Shown: piece by piece, positions 42,182 through 53,259 of the stretch
How the letters are laid out: each line of letters starts with the position of its first letter
Position numbering within the stretch: position 1 is the first letter of the stretch
Made by a program: the position numbers and the translations under genes
Assembly (NCBI GenBank): GCA_928724745.1
Contig: CAKMXJ010000021.1
Span: 186,001 to 250,000, forward strand
Source: Anthracocystis setariae
Taxonomy: Eukaryota > Basidiomycota > Ustilaginomycetes > Ustilaginales > Ustilaginaceae
Reading direction: 5' to 3'
Length of the DNA: 64,000 nt
Notes under the pieces: model-generated
Database searches by the model: none
The model's input: only the letters and a program-made list of their open reading frames with translations
Told to the model about the DNA's origin: nothing

Positions 42182-42250
42182 CTCCAGGGAATCTTGGTAC
42201 GATCTAGATGGGTTGGGTGATGGCAGAAGAGAAAAGCGCGAGTCGACCCT

Positions 42251-42258
42251 CTTTATAG
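42251..42258 (-). promoter_or_regulatory. TATA box of the 42181 secreted-protein gene
   Basis: CTATAAAG on the minus strand, about 74 nt before the ATG. Confidence 0.65.
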
Positions 42259-42802
42259 CCTCTACCGATCTTTGCTGTTGCCGCCAAGCTTGACGGGCCT
42301 CGGAAGGCTACAATCAAATTGCACCAGCTTCCGTGGATACTGTATACTCTCACGGACTCAGTCATCTCTTGAGAAGAGACCGACAATGGTTTTCGACCAA
42401 CAGAGGTGCGGCCTTTTTGGAAGGGGCCACTCGCCAAGCTCTGTACGGCCTTCATGACGATTCCCACAGACGTCATTGTTCATACTGAACGGTAGCTGCG
42501 GTGACAGGCTTTGCAGGAGCTCGGACCGAGTCCAGGAGGCCTCAACTCATTATTATTAGATGCCCGCTTCATTTGAGACGAACATGGTTGTTGAAGAGCA
42601 GAACGGATCAACACCCTTGTGGGGAGTTGCTCGGCGCTTCTTCGGATGTCGTTAACGTGTCAGTGTCAAGTTTATTCGTCAACTGAGGCAGTGGACAGCC
42701 TTGCCATCTTGGGATCATCGAAAACGAGACAATCCATCCCACAGCACCTTGCTGAAGCGGAAGATTCGTGGCCAACACACATGCAGAAATGGACCAGTCA
42801 GC

Positions 42803-42805
<3 letters not shown>

Positions 42806-42867
<62 letters not shown>
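42806..42867 (+). repeat. (AC)31 dinucleotide repeat
   Basis: Uninterrupted AC run of 62 nt, between the secreted-protein array and the tRNA-Lys gene. Confidence 0.97.
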
Positions 42868-42869
<2 letters not shown>

Positions 42870-43107
42870 GCCAACGAGCATCTACTGTGCAGGATTGTTC
42901 GTCGACTAGCCTTGGCTTCCCACGGTGGTAACCAATTGGCCACTTCAGGGTAAGGCTGCATGTGTTGCAACATCCGTTGTCTGCGTGTCAACAAGAACAA
43001 GCATCTCAATTTGCAATACGCCCGCAAGGGAAAAAGAGAGAGAAGCCAAACGTCGACATACTCACTCAAAGAGAATTACTTTGAAAAAAAAAGCAAAAGA
43101 AAAAATT

Positions 43108-43230
43108 CTCCCAACGTGGGGCTCGAACCCACGACATTCAGATATCCCCGAGGCATCCTCGGAAACCCTTGATTACGTAATCATTACGTAAGTTAAGAGT
43201 CTGACGCTCTACCGACTGAGCTAGCCGGGA
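43108..43230 (-). tRNA. tRNA-Lys (CTT) with 50-nt intron
   Basis: The 5' half is 43230-43194 and the 3' half is 43143-43108, with an intron at 43193-43144 at the canonical position 37/38. The acceptor stem TCCCGGC pairs with GTTGGGA (two G-U pairs). The D arm is GCTC...GAGC, the anticodon stem TCAGA/TCTGA, the loop CTCTTAA with anticodon CTT, and the T arm GTGGG-TTCGAGC-CCCAC. The A box (TAGCTCAGTCGG) and B box (GGTTCGAGCC) are intact. The discriminator base is G. A T run for polymerase III termination follows (TTTTTCTTTTGC on the minus strand, just below 43108). Confidence 0.95.
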
Positions 43231-43383
43231 TGGACTGATTCATGTCGGCTGAGCTCACGTTGCTACTATATAGCACTGAACTGTCTTCCATCCCAACGAA
43301 ATCGTAGGTTGGTCAGACAGGATTGCTTCTCAGCTTGCGCCGGCCTGGGTAACGGTAGACAGCCAGCAGCTAAAGAAAGAATG

Positions 43384-43418
<35 letters not shown>

Positions 43419-43535
43419 CGGGAACTACGTCACAAGCAAAACGCAAACGCTTCACGAGATGTGGGACACGAGACGAGACGAGACAGGACAGAGGCTGATG
43501 CAGATGCTTGATTGCATGAATATAGATGGATGAGA
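43231..43535. other. Intergenic with T30 tract
   Basis: 305 nt between the tRNA and the eIF5B stop codon. A T30 run lies at 43389-43418. The rest is featureless, including ACGAG repeats near 43471-43485. Confidence 0.6.
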
Positions 43536-46500
43536 CTATGGGATGTCGAGTTCGCCCTTTAGCTTCTTGATGAGCTTCTTTTCATCGGTCGAGATGCCGT
43601 CCCAGAAGTGAGCCTTGAGGGCATCGATCGAAGCACGGCTGATGTGCGAGATGATCACATCGCTCTCCTCAAAGTGACGACCAAACATCTTGGCCGACTC
43701 GTGCACCGCATGCTCGATCTTGACAGCGACACCGCCACCGACGTCCTTCTTGAGCACGACATCGCGCTCCTTGTGGTTGATCTCGAGCGAAGTCACCTTA
43801 CCCAGGTCAACCACGGTCTTCTTCCTTGTGGTGGGGTCCGTCTTGACAACGCACAGAGGTGTTCCGACGCGAAGCGAGCCATCGATGATGTCGCATCCAA
43901 GGATGATGGGGTCACGCTTGGCGAAACAGGCAATCGTCTTGAGTCGACACGGCCACACAGCCGTACCCGAAGCCTCCTTCTTCTTGCCCTCCATGACCTC
44001 GTTGTGGTATTTGGTGAAGTCGTTCTCAAGATGGTAGATGATCCTGGCGGTGAAGATCTTGACGCCCAGCTCCTCGGCAAGCTTCTCGGCCTCTTTGTCG
44101 ACGGGCACGTCGAACGCCAAGATGACCGCCAATTCCTTGGCCTTCTCCAGCATGGTCGAACATCGCACCACATCCTTCTTGAAGACCGGTCCGATGTTGA
44201 TACCGTTGACAGGAATCTTGCTGACGCGCAGGAACTCAAGCAAGGCCTCGAGCGATCCGAGCGTCGATGCCTGCACGCAGACACCACGACCCGAGGTGTC
44301 GATCGAGTTCATCAGCGAACTCAGATCGCTCATGACCTCATCCTTGAGATCCTCCTCGTCATCATCGGGACCGATGACAAGCAAGCGCGAACCAGCGATC
44401 GCCTTTTCGAGATCGGGTGCAGCAATCTTGACACCGAGCGCGGCCTTGACCGTCTTGTGGTGGACGTAAGCACCCTTGACACGCATCTCCTTGAGCGGCT
44501 GCGGTGTAAGCAGTGCTCTGACTTGGGTGACGATGGGTCCATTGAGACCGCAAACAACGATGCGGTCGCCCTCGTGCATGACACCGTTGGAGAGCACCAC
44601 GTCGATGGTGGTACCGAGACCTTCGATAACCTTGACTTCGAGCACAGTGCACTCGAGCTCGGAGAGATACATGAGCTTCTCGCTCATGCGCGTTTGAGTG
44701 AGCTCGACGATGAGACGCAGCATGTCGGGGATACCCTCACCGGTGTGAGCCGAGGTGGGCACAAGACTGACATTCCTGCCCATGTTCTTGTTGTCGTAGT
44801 AAGGAACAGCGTTGAGACCCTGCTCGGCAAACTGGACGATGACCTGATTGCATCGCTCCTCGAACTCGTTGCGGGTGGCACGCTGCTGCTTGGCCAAAGA
44901 GTCGCGGAAACCACCGTTGGGGGTGGGATCCCAGCCGTAAAGACGGTCGATCTTGTTGAGCGCGACGATGAAGGGGGTCTTCTTGTCCCTGAGGAGACGG
45001 ATGCTCTCGATGGTCTGCTGCTCGAGACCGTGCATGATATCGACGACGAGGATGGCGATGTTACAGAGCGACGAACCACGGGTACGCAGGTTTGTGAACG
45101 ACTCGTGTCCTGGGGTGTCGATGACGAGAAGACCAGGAACCTTGTACTCGAAAGGCGAGTCCTTGTCGAGGACGGCGGTCTTTGCCTGGAGAACCTCGGT
45201 GGGGAAGTAGGTGGCACCGATCTGTTGGGTGATACCACCGGCTTCGCCCTCCTGGACGTTGGTCTGACGAATCTTGTCGAGCAGCTTGGTCTTACCTGTG
45301 TCGACGTGTCCAAGAATACAGCAAATGGGGCTGCGAAGGTCGTCACGGCTTCGAGCGGCCATGGCCTGCTCGGTGCGCTCCTTCCTGCGCTCTGCAGCAG
45401 CAGCCTTCTTCTCAGCAGCTTGACGCTGGGCGTTGGTCATGCCATCTTCGTCATCTGATTCGGATTCAGAGTCGTCATCGTCATCACTATCGGAGCCATC
45501 CTCGGATTCATCGTCTTGCTCCGCTTCCTCCTCAGTCTTGGCGGCGGCCTGGGGTGCCGCGTTGCTCTTGGCCTTGGCAGGAGCAGCAGCCTCGGTCTTG
45601 GAGTCAACAGCGGGCTTATCATCCTCAGACTCGGCATCCCAGTCGTCCTTGACATCCTCGTCCTCTGATTCGGCGTCCCAGCTGTCCTTGACATCTTCCT
45701 CCTCCTCCAGAGCAGCAGGCTCATCCGCTTTGACAGGTTCTGGCTCCTTTTTGGCAGCAGCAGCGGGCTTCTCTTCGGCAGCAGCAGCAGCAGCCGCCTC
45801 AGTGGGCTTCGAGTCAGCAACTACGGGTTCAGGGATGGTGAGACCACCTTCGCGCTTCTGCGGACCCTTCTTCTTACGGTTGTCGACGAGAGGACGCTTC
45901 TTGGGTTCTGCGGGCTTGTCACCAGCCTCACGTTTCTCGAGACCCTCGATCTTAATGTGACCAGCGGCGATCATGGCCTGCATCCTGGCCTCAGCAGCAG
46001 CCTTCTCTGCCTTCTGTTTTGGGGTCAGGAACTTGCCCTCCTTCTTGAGCTGCTCCTTCTTGGCCTTCTCCTTCTCTTTTTTGGCCCTCTTGGCAGCCTC
46101 CTTGCGCTCCTCTTCTTCCTTCTCGAGACGCTCGCGTTCTTCTTCAGCACGGATGGCCTCGAGACGAGCCTGCTCGGCCTCTTCTTCGGCCTTCTTCTGA
46201 GCAGCAATACGAGCCTGGAGAGCTGCAAGCTTGGGGTTGACCTTCTTTGTTGCGGCGGCGGCAGGGGCAGCGGCAGGGGCAGGGGAAGCGGGATCGGGAG
46301 CGGCACCGCCCTTCTTCTTCTTCTTCTTATCGGCAGAGGCAGGGGCGTCGTCAGCCTCGTCTACGTCGTCGTCTGCTGCGTCGTGTTTTGATGGTTGTGA
46401 TGAGGAAGCAGCCTTCTTGGCGGCAGCCTGTGCCTTCTTCTTTGCCTTCTCCTTTTCCTTCTTGAGCTTCTCCTTTTCCTTCTTTGTGAGGATGCGTGGC

Positions 46501-47102
46501 GCACCATCGTCGTCGGCATCATCGGCTTGAGCGTCTTCGGTGGGCTTCTCTTGTTTGCTAGCGCCACCCTTCTTCTTTGGCTTGTCTTCGGGGAATTCGT
46601 CATCTAGCATGTCATCCACGGTACCGTGAACAGGAGCCTTGCTTGCAAGATCCACCTCTGCGTCATCGTTGGCAGGTGCAGCTGCGTTACCGCTGACATC
46701 CTCTGCAAACTCGTCAAAATCGAAATCATCGTTCTTCTTTTTCTTCTTTTTGTCCTTCTTGCCCTTCTTGTTTGCATTCTTGATGGCGCCCATCAGACCG
46801 TAGTTGTCATCGTCGTCATCGTGTGCAGGCTCAGCAGCTGGCGCCGGAGAGGGCTTGCTGCCGTTGGCAGCCTTGTTGTTGTCCTTCTTTGTTGGAGCGG
46901 AATCGGGCTGGTCCTGGTCATCGTCTTGATCATCCTGGCCGTCGTCGATGTTCATGGCGGCGAAGAGACTCTTGGTCTTTGTGACGGGAACATCTTGGTC
47001 TGAGTCGTTGGCATTGGCGGCATTGTTGTTGTCGATGGACTCGCCGGCTTCATCCCAGAAGTCATCGGCACCGCCCTTCTTGGCGCCCTTCTTCTTTCCC
47101 AT
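43536..47102 (-). CDS. FUN12: Translation initiation factor eIF5B
   Basis: 1188 residues, single exon. The N-terminal half is charged and disordered, with Lys/Glu/Asp/Ala blocks and a duplicated '[14 protein letters not shown]'/'[13 protein letters not shown]' segment. The GTPase domain begins near residue 590: P-loop '[15 protein letters not shown]', switch region '[13 protein letters not shown]', '[12 protein letters not shown]' and 'NKIDRLYGW'. Domains II-IV follow: '[20 protein letters not shown]', '[20 protein letters not shown]', '[15 protein letters not shown]'. It ends with the long helix and eIF1A-binding tail '[20 protein letters not shown]'. eIF5B catalyses ribosomal subunit joining. 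Start at 47102 ('[11 protein letters not shown]') matches the family. Confidence 0.97.
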   Translation of the reverse strand: MGKKKGAKKGGADDFWDEAGESIDNNNAANANDSDQDVPVTKTKSLFAAMNIDDGQDDQDDDQDQPDSAPTKKDNNKAANGSKPSPAPAAEPAHDDDDDNYGLMGAIKNANKKGKKDKKKKKKNDDFDFDEFAEDVSGNAAAPANDDAEVDLASKAPVHGTVDDMLDDEFPEDKPKKKGGASKQEKPTEDAQADDADDDGAPRILTKKEKEKLKKEKEKAKKKAQAAAKKAASSSQPSKHDAADDDVDEADDAPASADKKKKKKGGAAPDPASPAPAAAPAAAATKKVNPKLAALQARIAAQKKAEEEAEQARLEAIRAEEERERLEKEEEERKEAAKRAKKEKEKAKKEQLKKEGKFLTPKQKAEKAAAEARMQAMIAAGHIKIEGLEKREAGDKPAEPKKRPLVDNRKKKGPQKREGGLTIPEPVVADSKPTEAAAAAAAEEKPAAAAKKEPEPVKADEPAALEEEEDVKDSWDAESEDEDVKDDWDAESEDDKPAVDSKTEAAAPAKAKSNAAPQAAAKTEEEAEQDDESEDGSDSDDDDDSESESDDEDGMTNAQRQAAEKKAAAAERRKERTEQAMAARSRDDLRSPICCILGHVDTGKTKLLDKIRQTNVQEGEAGGITQQIGATYFPTEVLQAKTAVLDKDSPFEYKVPGLLVIDTPGHESFTNLRTRGSSLCNIAILVVDIMHGLEQQTIESIRLLRDKKTPFIVALNKIDRLYGWDPTPNGGFRDSLAKQQRATRNEFEERCNQVIVQFAEQGLNAVPYYDNKNMGRNVSLVPTSAHTGEGIPDMLRLIVELTQTRMSEKLMYLSELECTVLEVKVIEGLGTTIDVVLSNGVMHEGDRIVVCGLNGPIVTQVRALLTPQPLKEMRVKGAYVHHKTVKAALGVKIAAPDLEKAIAGSRLLVIGPDDDEEDLKDEVMSDLSSLMNSIDTSGRGVCVQASTLGSLEALLEFLRVSKIPVNGINIGPVFKKDVVRCSTMLEKAKELAVILAFDVPVDKEAEKLAEELGVKIFTARIIYHLENDFTKYHNEVMEGKKKEASGTAVWPCRLKTIACFAKRDPIILGCDIIDGSLRVGTPLCVVKTDPTTRKKTVVDLGKVTSLEINHKERDVVLKKDVGGGVAVKIEHAVHESAKMFGRHFEESDVIISHISRASIDALKAHFWDGISTDEKKLIKKLKGELDIP

Positions 47103-47588
47103 GGTGAAGTTGAGCCGCTGTGCCCGCGGTTATGGAGCCTGTGAGGATTGTGGCTAGACGCTGGTGCGTATCCTTCCTCGATGGAGTAGGTGCGGTGGGG
47201 ATGTGCGACCTTAGGCGGGGTTATTGTTGGTGGTGAGAAGACGTCGATGTGGCTCAGTCCATGCAAAAGCAGCTGCTACCTTTGGCGAGACTGTGGCACA
47301 AAGGGAACAAAAATTCAAAAAAGAAAAAGGGACGTCAGACAGGACTTGTCGCCGCGAACAGGCGCATCGAGGTTAGATGCACATGTGTGTATATATCAGG
47401 GATCGGGCCAACCCAGATCTAAGGGGAAAAAAGCTGCATTTTTCTCCACACAATTTTTCGAAAGAATATGAATTTTGGCAAGCTGAATTTCCACCATCCT
47501 CTAAACTTGCCGCCTCAAATCTTCTTGGCAAGACCCCAATTATCCGCCACCATATACCCTACCGATACTGGTCGATAAAACATCCAAC
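47103..47588. other. Divergent promoter between eIF5B and the Cgr1-like gene
   Basis: 486 nt between the two start codons. It contains an AAAAATTCAAAAAAGAAAAAGG purine block (47309-47330). No gene is seen. Confidence 0.55.
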
Positions 47589-48230
47589 ATGTCAGGAAAA
47601 GCATCCTCTTGGTCAAATGACGTTCTGCCACCCAAGCCTACCAGCACCACCGTAGTGTAAGTCATTCACGATGCCAAGCTTCTGCATCTAGCGAAACCAA
47701 CCGCATGCTCACTCACCGGGATTTGCTTGTCTTGATTTGACTTGATGCAGCACGATTGCCGGCAAAAAGAAGACGACACCCTGGGAGAAGAAGCTTGAGC
47801 AGCGTAGAAAACAAGAATCGATCAAGCAGAGGGAGCGTGAAATGAAAGCCGAGAAGGAGACTGAGGCGGAGAGGTAAGTGTGGAATCCACAGCCAAAGTA
47901 GATAAGCCAATCGAACTGGCTGCTGACAATGCTTGCTTGATTTGTTTCGATCATCCACTTGATCCCATCTGCTGCTTTCCCACGTCTACAGGAAGAAGAA
48001 CGTCACCCGCGAAAGGAAGCAGATGGCTGAGGAGAAAGCTCGACTCGAGATCATGGCTCAAAAGGTAAGTCTTGCAACGCTTCAATCGGAATTGCCGTCA
48101 CTCTTTCGCGCTACACTCATCCAGCATGCGCTGACGTTGAATCTTGTGTCTTTTCCCGCAGATGAGCGCCAAGAAGCTTGCACGTAAGAAGCGCCGTCTC
48201 GGCATCACCAAAAAGGTTTCGCACGCATAG
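47589..48230 (+). CDS. CGR1: Cgr1-like rRNA-processing protein (4 exons)
   Basis: Exons 47589-47656, 47751-47873, 47992-48064 and 48162-48230 join to 110 residues. All introns are 94-118 nt with GTAAGT donors and CAG acceptors. The sequence starts 'MSGKASSWSNDVLPPKP'. 'KKKTTPWEKKLEQRRKQESI' is the Cgr1 core (the W-x2-K-x6-R/K pattern), followed by a long Lys/Arg/Glu coiled coil ('REREMKAEKETEAERKKNVT'). It ends 'MSAKKLARKKRRLGITKKV', as in fungal Cgr1. Cgr1 is a small nucleolar protein needed for 60S ribosome assembly. Its divergent neighbour is eIF5B, another translation gene. The identification rests on pattern and gene size. Confidence 0.86.
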
Positions 48231-49227
48231 CCGCATGGTTGGCTTCTCTGCTCCCCTGCACCGCTGTCCACCTCTCGTTCTGAACCGTCTGTCTGCAATT
48301 CCTTGTACTTGTATCGTAGCATATCCCTAGGCTGGGAATTCATCCACGCTTACTTTCACCTTGTCTGTCTGTCTGTCATAGTGGAATAGTGAGCAAGAGC
48401 GCTTGCTCAGGGTCCTCGCTTTGTTGAGCGGGTCGTTGCAACACTTGTTTCTCGCACGAGAAAGTCCGCACAAGGTTTCGACCCTTTCCAGTTGCCCGTT
48501 TTTGTCTGCTACAGAACGGTGTGAATGCATTTACTGGCAGCTGTGAATGGCAGAGAAAAGCATCGATTCCTAGCTGGCCTTTGCAACAAGCGCAAGCCTG
48601 ATGAGCAACACGACAGTTGAGTCACTCCTGGCAGTGCGTGGTGGGTGCAGTGCGCTGTGCCAGTTGAATGGTGTGTGTGATTTTAGGAAAAAAAAGGGTG
48701 CAGCAGCGCAACGATTTCCTATTCTTGCCAATTGTGAATCCAGTGTAGAGAGAGCAGGCGGAGGGCCACACGCGTGTTGCGCTCAGCACGAGCACGGGCA
48801 CGGGCACAGTCGAGTGTGCCTTGGGACGGGTCCAGGCTTTTTCAAGTTGGAAGCGCACGCATCTTTCTCGTTTCGTTTCAATCATCATCTTCATCAACCT
48901 GCACTTGCGCTCGCTCGCGCTCAAAGCATATCCTCATCCCTTTTTCCGCCTTCAACATCACCACCACCACCACCACCACCACCACCTCCGCCACCAGCAT
49001 AACACCGACTTGCATACCCCAGTCAGGCTGCAGATTCATCATCGTAAGTTCACATCTTTTCTCGCTTTGCTTTCTTTCATTTCTCCAAACTAACCAAGCA
49101 ACCCATCTTCTACTGCTCAACGACGACCTTTGATAGTTGTTTTGGTATTCTAGACATCCCGCTTCACATTCAACAGGCACCTTTCTTCCACCCTTCCCGC
49201 TCACCATCTTCTTTTGACGAGTCCGAC
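48231..49227. other. Intergenic with probable 5' UTR intron of the next gene
   Basis: No coding gene is seen. A GTAAGT at 49044 and a TTCTAG ending at 49154 could bound a 5' UTR intron of the DUF2433 gene. (CACCAC)n at 48959-48983 and a (GGGCAC)n stretch near 48794-48806 are present. Confidence 0.5.
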
Positions 49228-51550
49228 ATGGCTACTTCTCCTCACAACTCTCGTCCATCCCACGCACCTCATCACAAATCCAACGCTGCCATGCCAGGCG
49301 CTTCTGGCCTCCGACCACCTTCCGCCGGCGTGCCGCCTCGCACTCCCAGCGCCAACTCATCTCACCGCAGCAGAGCTTCCGCCCCAGGCGCTAGACCCGC
49401 CGTTACCAACTCGGATCCGCCCTATGTAATCGACGGTCCCGGCGGTCGCATCGCTTGTGTTGCTGATGTTCGTGGCAACCTTTCGCTCTTCAACAAGATC
49501 GCAGCTGAAACCGGTGCACAGGCCATCATCCACACTGGTGACTTTGGATTTTACGACAATGCCAGTCTGGAACGCATCAGCGACCGCACGCTCCGTCACC
49601 TTGTCCAGTACTCCACTCTCATCGACCCGGCTCTCCGCTCCAGGCTACTTGCGGCTGATCCGCCTCGCGGACCTGCCGCTACCGAGAAAGGTGTTTCGGC
49701 TGCAGCTATGCGTCAGCAGATCGCCCAGCAGCCCGGCTCTCTGCTGTCGGAATTCTCCGATTTGTTGGTCGGCAAGTTCAAGCTTCAGGTTCCTGTCTTT
49801 ACCGTCTGGGGTGCATGTGAGGACGTAGCCATCCTCGAGCGCTTCCGCACCGGCGAATACCAAGTATCCAACCTGTACGTGCTCGACGAAGCCACCACGA
49901 AGGCCATCGAGGTAGGCGGCATTCGTCTGCGACTCTTTGGTCTTGGCGGTGCTGTGGTGCTTCACAAGCTCTTCGACAACGGCGAGGGCGCCGCTACGAT
50001 CGCTGGCGGTCAGGGCACCATGTGGACCACCGCTTTGCAGATCGGAGAGCTCGTCGACACGGCGCACAAGACCTTTGACCCTACCGAGACTCGACTCCTC
50101 ATCACCCACGCCTCGCCCGGTCGTGAAGGCTTGCTCGCTCAACTTGCCCTTGCTCTCAAAGCCGACCTCACCGTCAGTGCCGGTCTCCACTTCCGCTACG
50201 GTGTTTCGTACAACGAGTTTTCGGTGCAGCACGACGCCGAGAACTACCGCAACAAGCTGCTCCACGCCAAGCAGGCCTTTGGAGAGATCTGGGAGACCGT
50301 CAAGACGCAGGTCGACGCTGTCATCGATGACAACCAGCGTCTACTGCTTAACAATGCGTTGGCGGTGGCGAACCGCGTGGCGCCCACGGCTACGGCGACG
50401 GGTGCAGCAAGCGAGGAGCCTGCTTGGAAGAACACGTGGAACTGGAACCTGCCGGACGCGGCCTACGGCAATCTGGTGCTGACCGTCAAGGATGGTCGCG
50501 TCAGTGCAGAGATGAAGAGCCAAGGTTTCAACTTTGCGTACAGGAGGAGTGGGCAGCCCATGAGTGCGGTGACACCTACGGCGAGCGTGCCAGCTTCCGT
50601 GCCTGCGATGGCGCAGAAGGCTGTCCCCGCTCCTGCTTCTGCTCCCGCTCCCGTTCCCGCCGCTGTTGCTGTTGAGAGTGCTGCGCCCGCCGCGCCTGCT
50701 ACTGCTGCTGCTGCGGCTCCGATCGCCATCAAGGGTGTGGCCGCCAAGCAGGAGGCGACCAGTGCGTCGAATGGCGCTTCCAACGTCGCGAGCAAGGATT
50801 CGGCGACCACGACGGTTGCGGTGAGCAAGCCGGTTAAGGAGAAGAAGGAACGCAAGGAGCGAGCGCACGAATCGTCGGCGTCTCGTTCGGACTTTGAGGC
50901 GGGGTTCACGTCTGGTACGGATGGACGCAAGTCGCCGTCGTCGTCGGGAGCGGCGCGTAAGGCGCGCAACGCTTTCACGCTGTACGTTTCGCAGCTCAAG
51001 GAGGCGTTGCCGGTGACGGAGGACGAGCTACGTATGTACTTTGGGCCGGCGGCGGTGGGGATTTGTGGCATCAAGTTGGTGTTTGACAAGCCGCATCGAC
51101 GGGGAGCGTCGAGTGGTAGGGAGGATGTGGGCGAGGTGGTGAGGAGGCAGAGACCGTTTGCGTATGTGGAGTTTAGGGATGAGGAGGCGATGAAGGAGGG
51201 GTTGAAGCGCGAGGGAGAGGTGATTAAGGGTGAGGTTAAGCCGAGTTTGGAGCAGGCGGATAGTAATAAGTCTGCGGCGGTTGCGGCTGGGGTTGGTGCG
51301 GGGGAGGGTGATAAGGAGATTGGTAGGGAGAAGAAGGATAAGGTGATGGGTAAGAAGGTTGGTGGAGAGGTGACGGATCGGGATGAGGTGGGTAGGAGTG
51401 GTGATGAGGTTAAGGTGAAGCGAGAGAGGGGTGGTAGGAAGGAGCGTGGTGGGGTTGGGAAGAAGGAGAAGGATGAGATAGGGGTTGTCCAAGATTCGGC
51501 GGCGGTTAGCAGCAGTCATAACAAGAACAAGAAACAGAGAAATTCAAAGG

Positions 51551-51581
<31 letters not shown>

Positions 51582-51714
51582 GAAGGATAAACCCTCGTCG
51601 TCTTCTCTCGCTGCCACTCCTGCTGCTGCTGCTGCTGCTGCTGTTGATAGCAAGGATAAGGAGAAGGCGAACGATAAGGATGTCGCCTCATCCGCCGAGG
51701 TCCAAACCGCCTAA
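49228..51714 (+). CDS. DUF2433 metallophosphoesterase-like protein with C-terminal RRM-like domain
   Basis: 828 residues. After a disordered Ser/Pro N-terminus comes a DUF2433 domain (about 70-400): 'RIACVADVRGNLSLFNKIA', 'AIIHTGDFGFYDNASLERI', 'VFTVWGACEDVAILERF', 'LGGAVVLHKLFDNGEG', 'GTMWTTALQIGEL', 'LLITHASPGREGLLAQL' and 'GLHFRYGVSYNEF'. Its D-x-R-G-N, G-D and T-H-A motifs resemble a calcineurin-like phosphoesterase metal site. An Ala/Pro linker leads to an RRM-like domain at about 585-660 ('FTLYVSQLKEALPVTEDELR' ... 'RPFAYVEFRDEEAMKEGL'). A Lys/Asn/Ala-rich tail has poly-Asn and poly-Ala runs. The architecture suggests an RNA-directed role. No substrate is known. Confidence 0.83.
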
Positions 51715-52188
51715 ACCCACCCTTCGGGGGTTTTTTTTTTTTTTTTTTTTCTTTGGCGTGGATTGGTATAACCGTCTCTCTTTCTCTCTCTCTCTCTCTC
51801 TCACACGCAAACACGTTGTTTCACTTCACTTGCCCCCCCCCCCCAAAAAAACGAGAAATTCTCAAAGCTGAGCATTCTTGTTCGTTTCGTTCTCCATCCT
51901 TGGAATGGTGGGTGAAGATTTTTTTTTTTTGGTTGACTGAGAGTGATTAATTCGATGCCTCTGATGAGTGTGGTGAGCCGAGTATACATGGTGTAGCGCG
52001 TCGAGGGGGAGAAGAAAATAGGAGAGAGCTTATAAGTAAAGGGAAAAAAAAAAAACTGTATCAACGGATCAATGTCGGATTAAAGCCCTTAGCAAAGCGA
52101 TACTGTTGACGAACCAGAGGCGGACGAGATATTGACGACAGGCCAGCCAGCTAGCTAGCCAGCTAGCCAGCCAACCAGCGCAGAGCGA
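51715..52188. other. Convergent 3' region rich in homopolymers
   Basis: Contains T20 (about 51731-51750), (CT)n (51777-51800), C10, T11 and A12 tracts and a CCAGCTAG-type tandem repeat (52143-52175). These lie between the stop codons of the DUF2433 and bHLH genes. No gene is seen. Confidence 0.55.
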
Positions 52189-53259
52189 TCATCGCGACAT
52201 GCGGTCGTAGTCTGGACGATGACCATTCATGTGTGGCTTGATGTCCCTCGAGTCCCTCGAGTCCCTGTTGTCCCTGTTGTCCCTATCCGCACCTCCGCCG
52301 GAACGAGAGTGGCCGAGCTGTTTTCTCAGACGGTCCACTTCGGCCGCCAGATCTTCCCTATCCTGCTGTATTTGAGCGATATGCTCGACTGCCTTGCTGA
52401 GGATCTCCCACTTGGACGTCTTGGGACCTTTGTCAACAGGCAATTGATCGCGAAGATCATCAAACAGCTCCTTCATCTCCTTTCTACGTTTACGCTCGGC
52501 GAGCTTGTGGCTGACGCGAAGTTCAGGTGATCGACTGTACGGCTTGGAATCCTTATCAGCCATCAGATGTCTGACCGTGCCGATGCTGCTAGCCGCAGAT
52601 CCGCGACGAGATTCAGACATCATTCCGCCACCTTCCACAAGGGCACCGCCACCCTCACCATCGGGAGCGCTAAGATGAGGTATACGTGAATGGCCCTGCT
52701 TGTCGTCCATGCGGTAATCAGGGTTGGACGGCGGTGGATAACTTCCAAACTGATAGTTGGATTGAGCCGGATCAGAACGCGACGCCTCGTGTTCGTGCGA
52801 GTTCAGAGGTGGTAGATTGGAGCTTGAGCTTGAGCCCGACGGATGGCGATCGTCGGCGGTGTGCGAGTGAAGGAGTGGTGTAGGGCTGTTGTTCTGGCTC
52901 ATGAAGCGAGAAGAATGCAGGCCCGAATGAGCTGGACTGGCGAAAGGGCTGCCATGACCGGAAGGCACGGTGGGTTCGATCTGGATGCTACGACGTCGCG
53001 GCGCATCAAAGAGACTTGGACTAGCTAGCGAGGAGCCGGAGCTGCCGCTGTGACCGTGGCCATGCGAATAGCCGGCGTTGTCTCTGGCCGAAGCCGCTAA
53101 GGAAGCATGCAAGATGGGATCGGTCGAGCCACGACGATTCGAGTTGTAGTGGTAGCCATGTCGATCAGCTGATGGTTCGAGGGGAGGAAGCGGGTTGAGG
53201 TGTGGGGGGAGGTGAGGGTGTTGACGCGAATTAGAGTAATGATTGGCCGCCATCATCAT
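52189..53259 (-). CDS. bHLH transcription factor
   Basis: 356 residues, single exon. The first 230 residues are low-complexity (His/Ser/Pro/Asn). The bHLH domain lies at about 245-300: basic region 'RVSHKLAERKRRKEMKELFD' with the His, Glu and Arg residues that read E-box bases (H-x-x-x-E-R-x-R-R), helix 1 'LFDDLRDQL', loop 'PVDKGPKTS', helix 2 'KWEILSKAVEHIAQIQ'. A leucine-zipper-like continuation follows ('REDLAAEVDRLRKQL'). The tail carries an Arg-Asp-Asn/Ser tripeptide repeat encoded by a GGGACTCGA/GGGACAACA minisatellite. It most likely binds CANNTG sites. The target pathway is not deducible. The upstream 6.7-kb gene-free stretch may be its regulatory region. Confidence 0.9.
   Translation of the reverse strand: MMMAANHYSNSRQHPHLPPHLNPLPPLEPSADRHGYHYNSNRRGSTDPILHASLAASARDNAGYSHGHGHSGSSGSSLASPSLFDAPRRRSIQIEPTVPSGHGSPFASPAHSGLHSSRFMSQNNSPTPLLHSHTADDRHPSGSSSSSNLPPLNSHEHEASRSDPAQSNYQFGSYPPPSNPDYRMDDKQGHSRIPHLSAPDGEGGGALVEGGGMMSESRRGSAASSIGTVRHLMADKDSKPYSRSPELRVSHKLAERKRRKEMKELFDDLRDQLPVDKGPKTSKWEILSKAVEHIAQIQQDREDLAAEVDRLRKQLGHSRSGGGADRDNRDNRDSRDSRDIKPHMNGHRPDYDRMSR

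Larger units (their letters stand above)
42182..43107. other. Intergenic with CA repeat
   Basis: Promoter of the 42181 gene at the left, then a (CA)31 microsatellite, then an A-rich stretch just before the tRNA 3' end. No gene is seen. Confidence 0.55.

Noticed and set aside
43608..45458. 616-codon plus-strand ORF antisense to eIF5B
   Set aside because: Shadow of the highly biased eIF5B coding sequence, with Leu/Asp/Val-rich composition and no family features.
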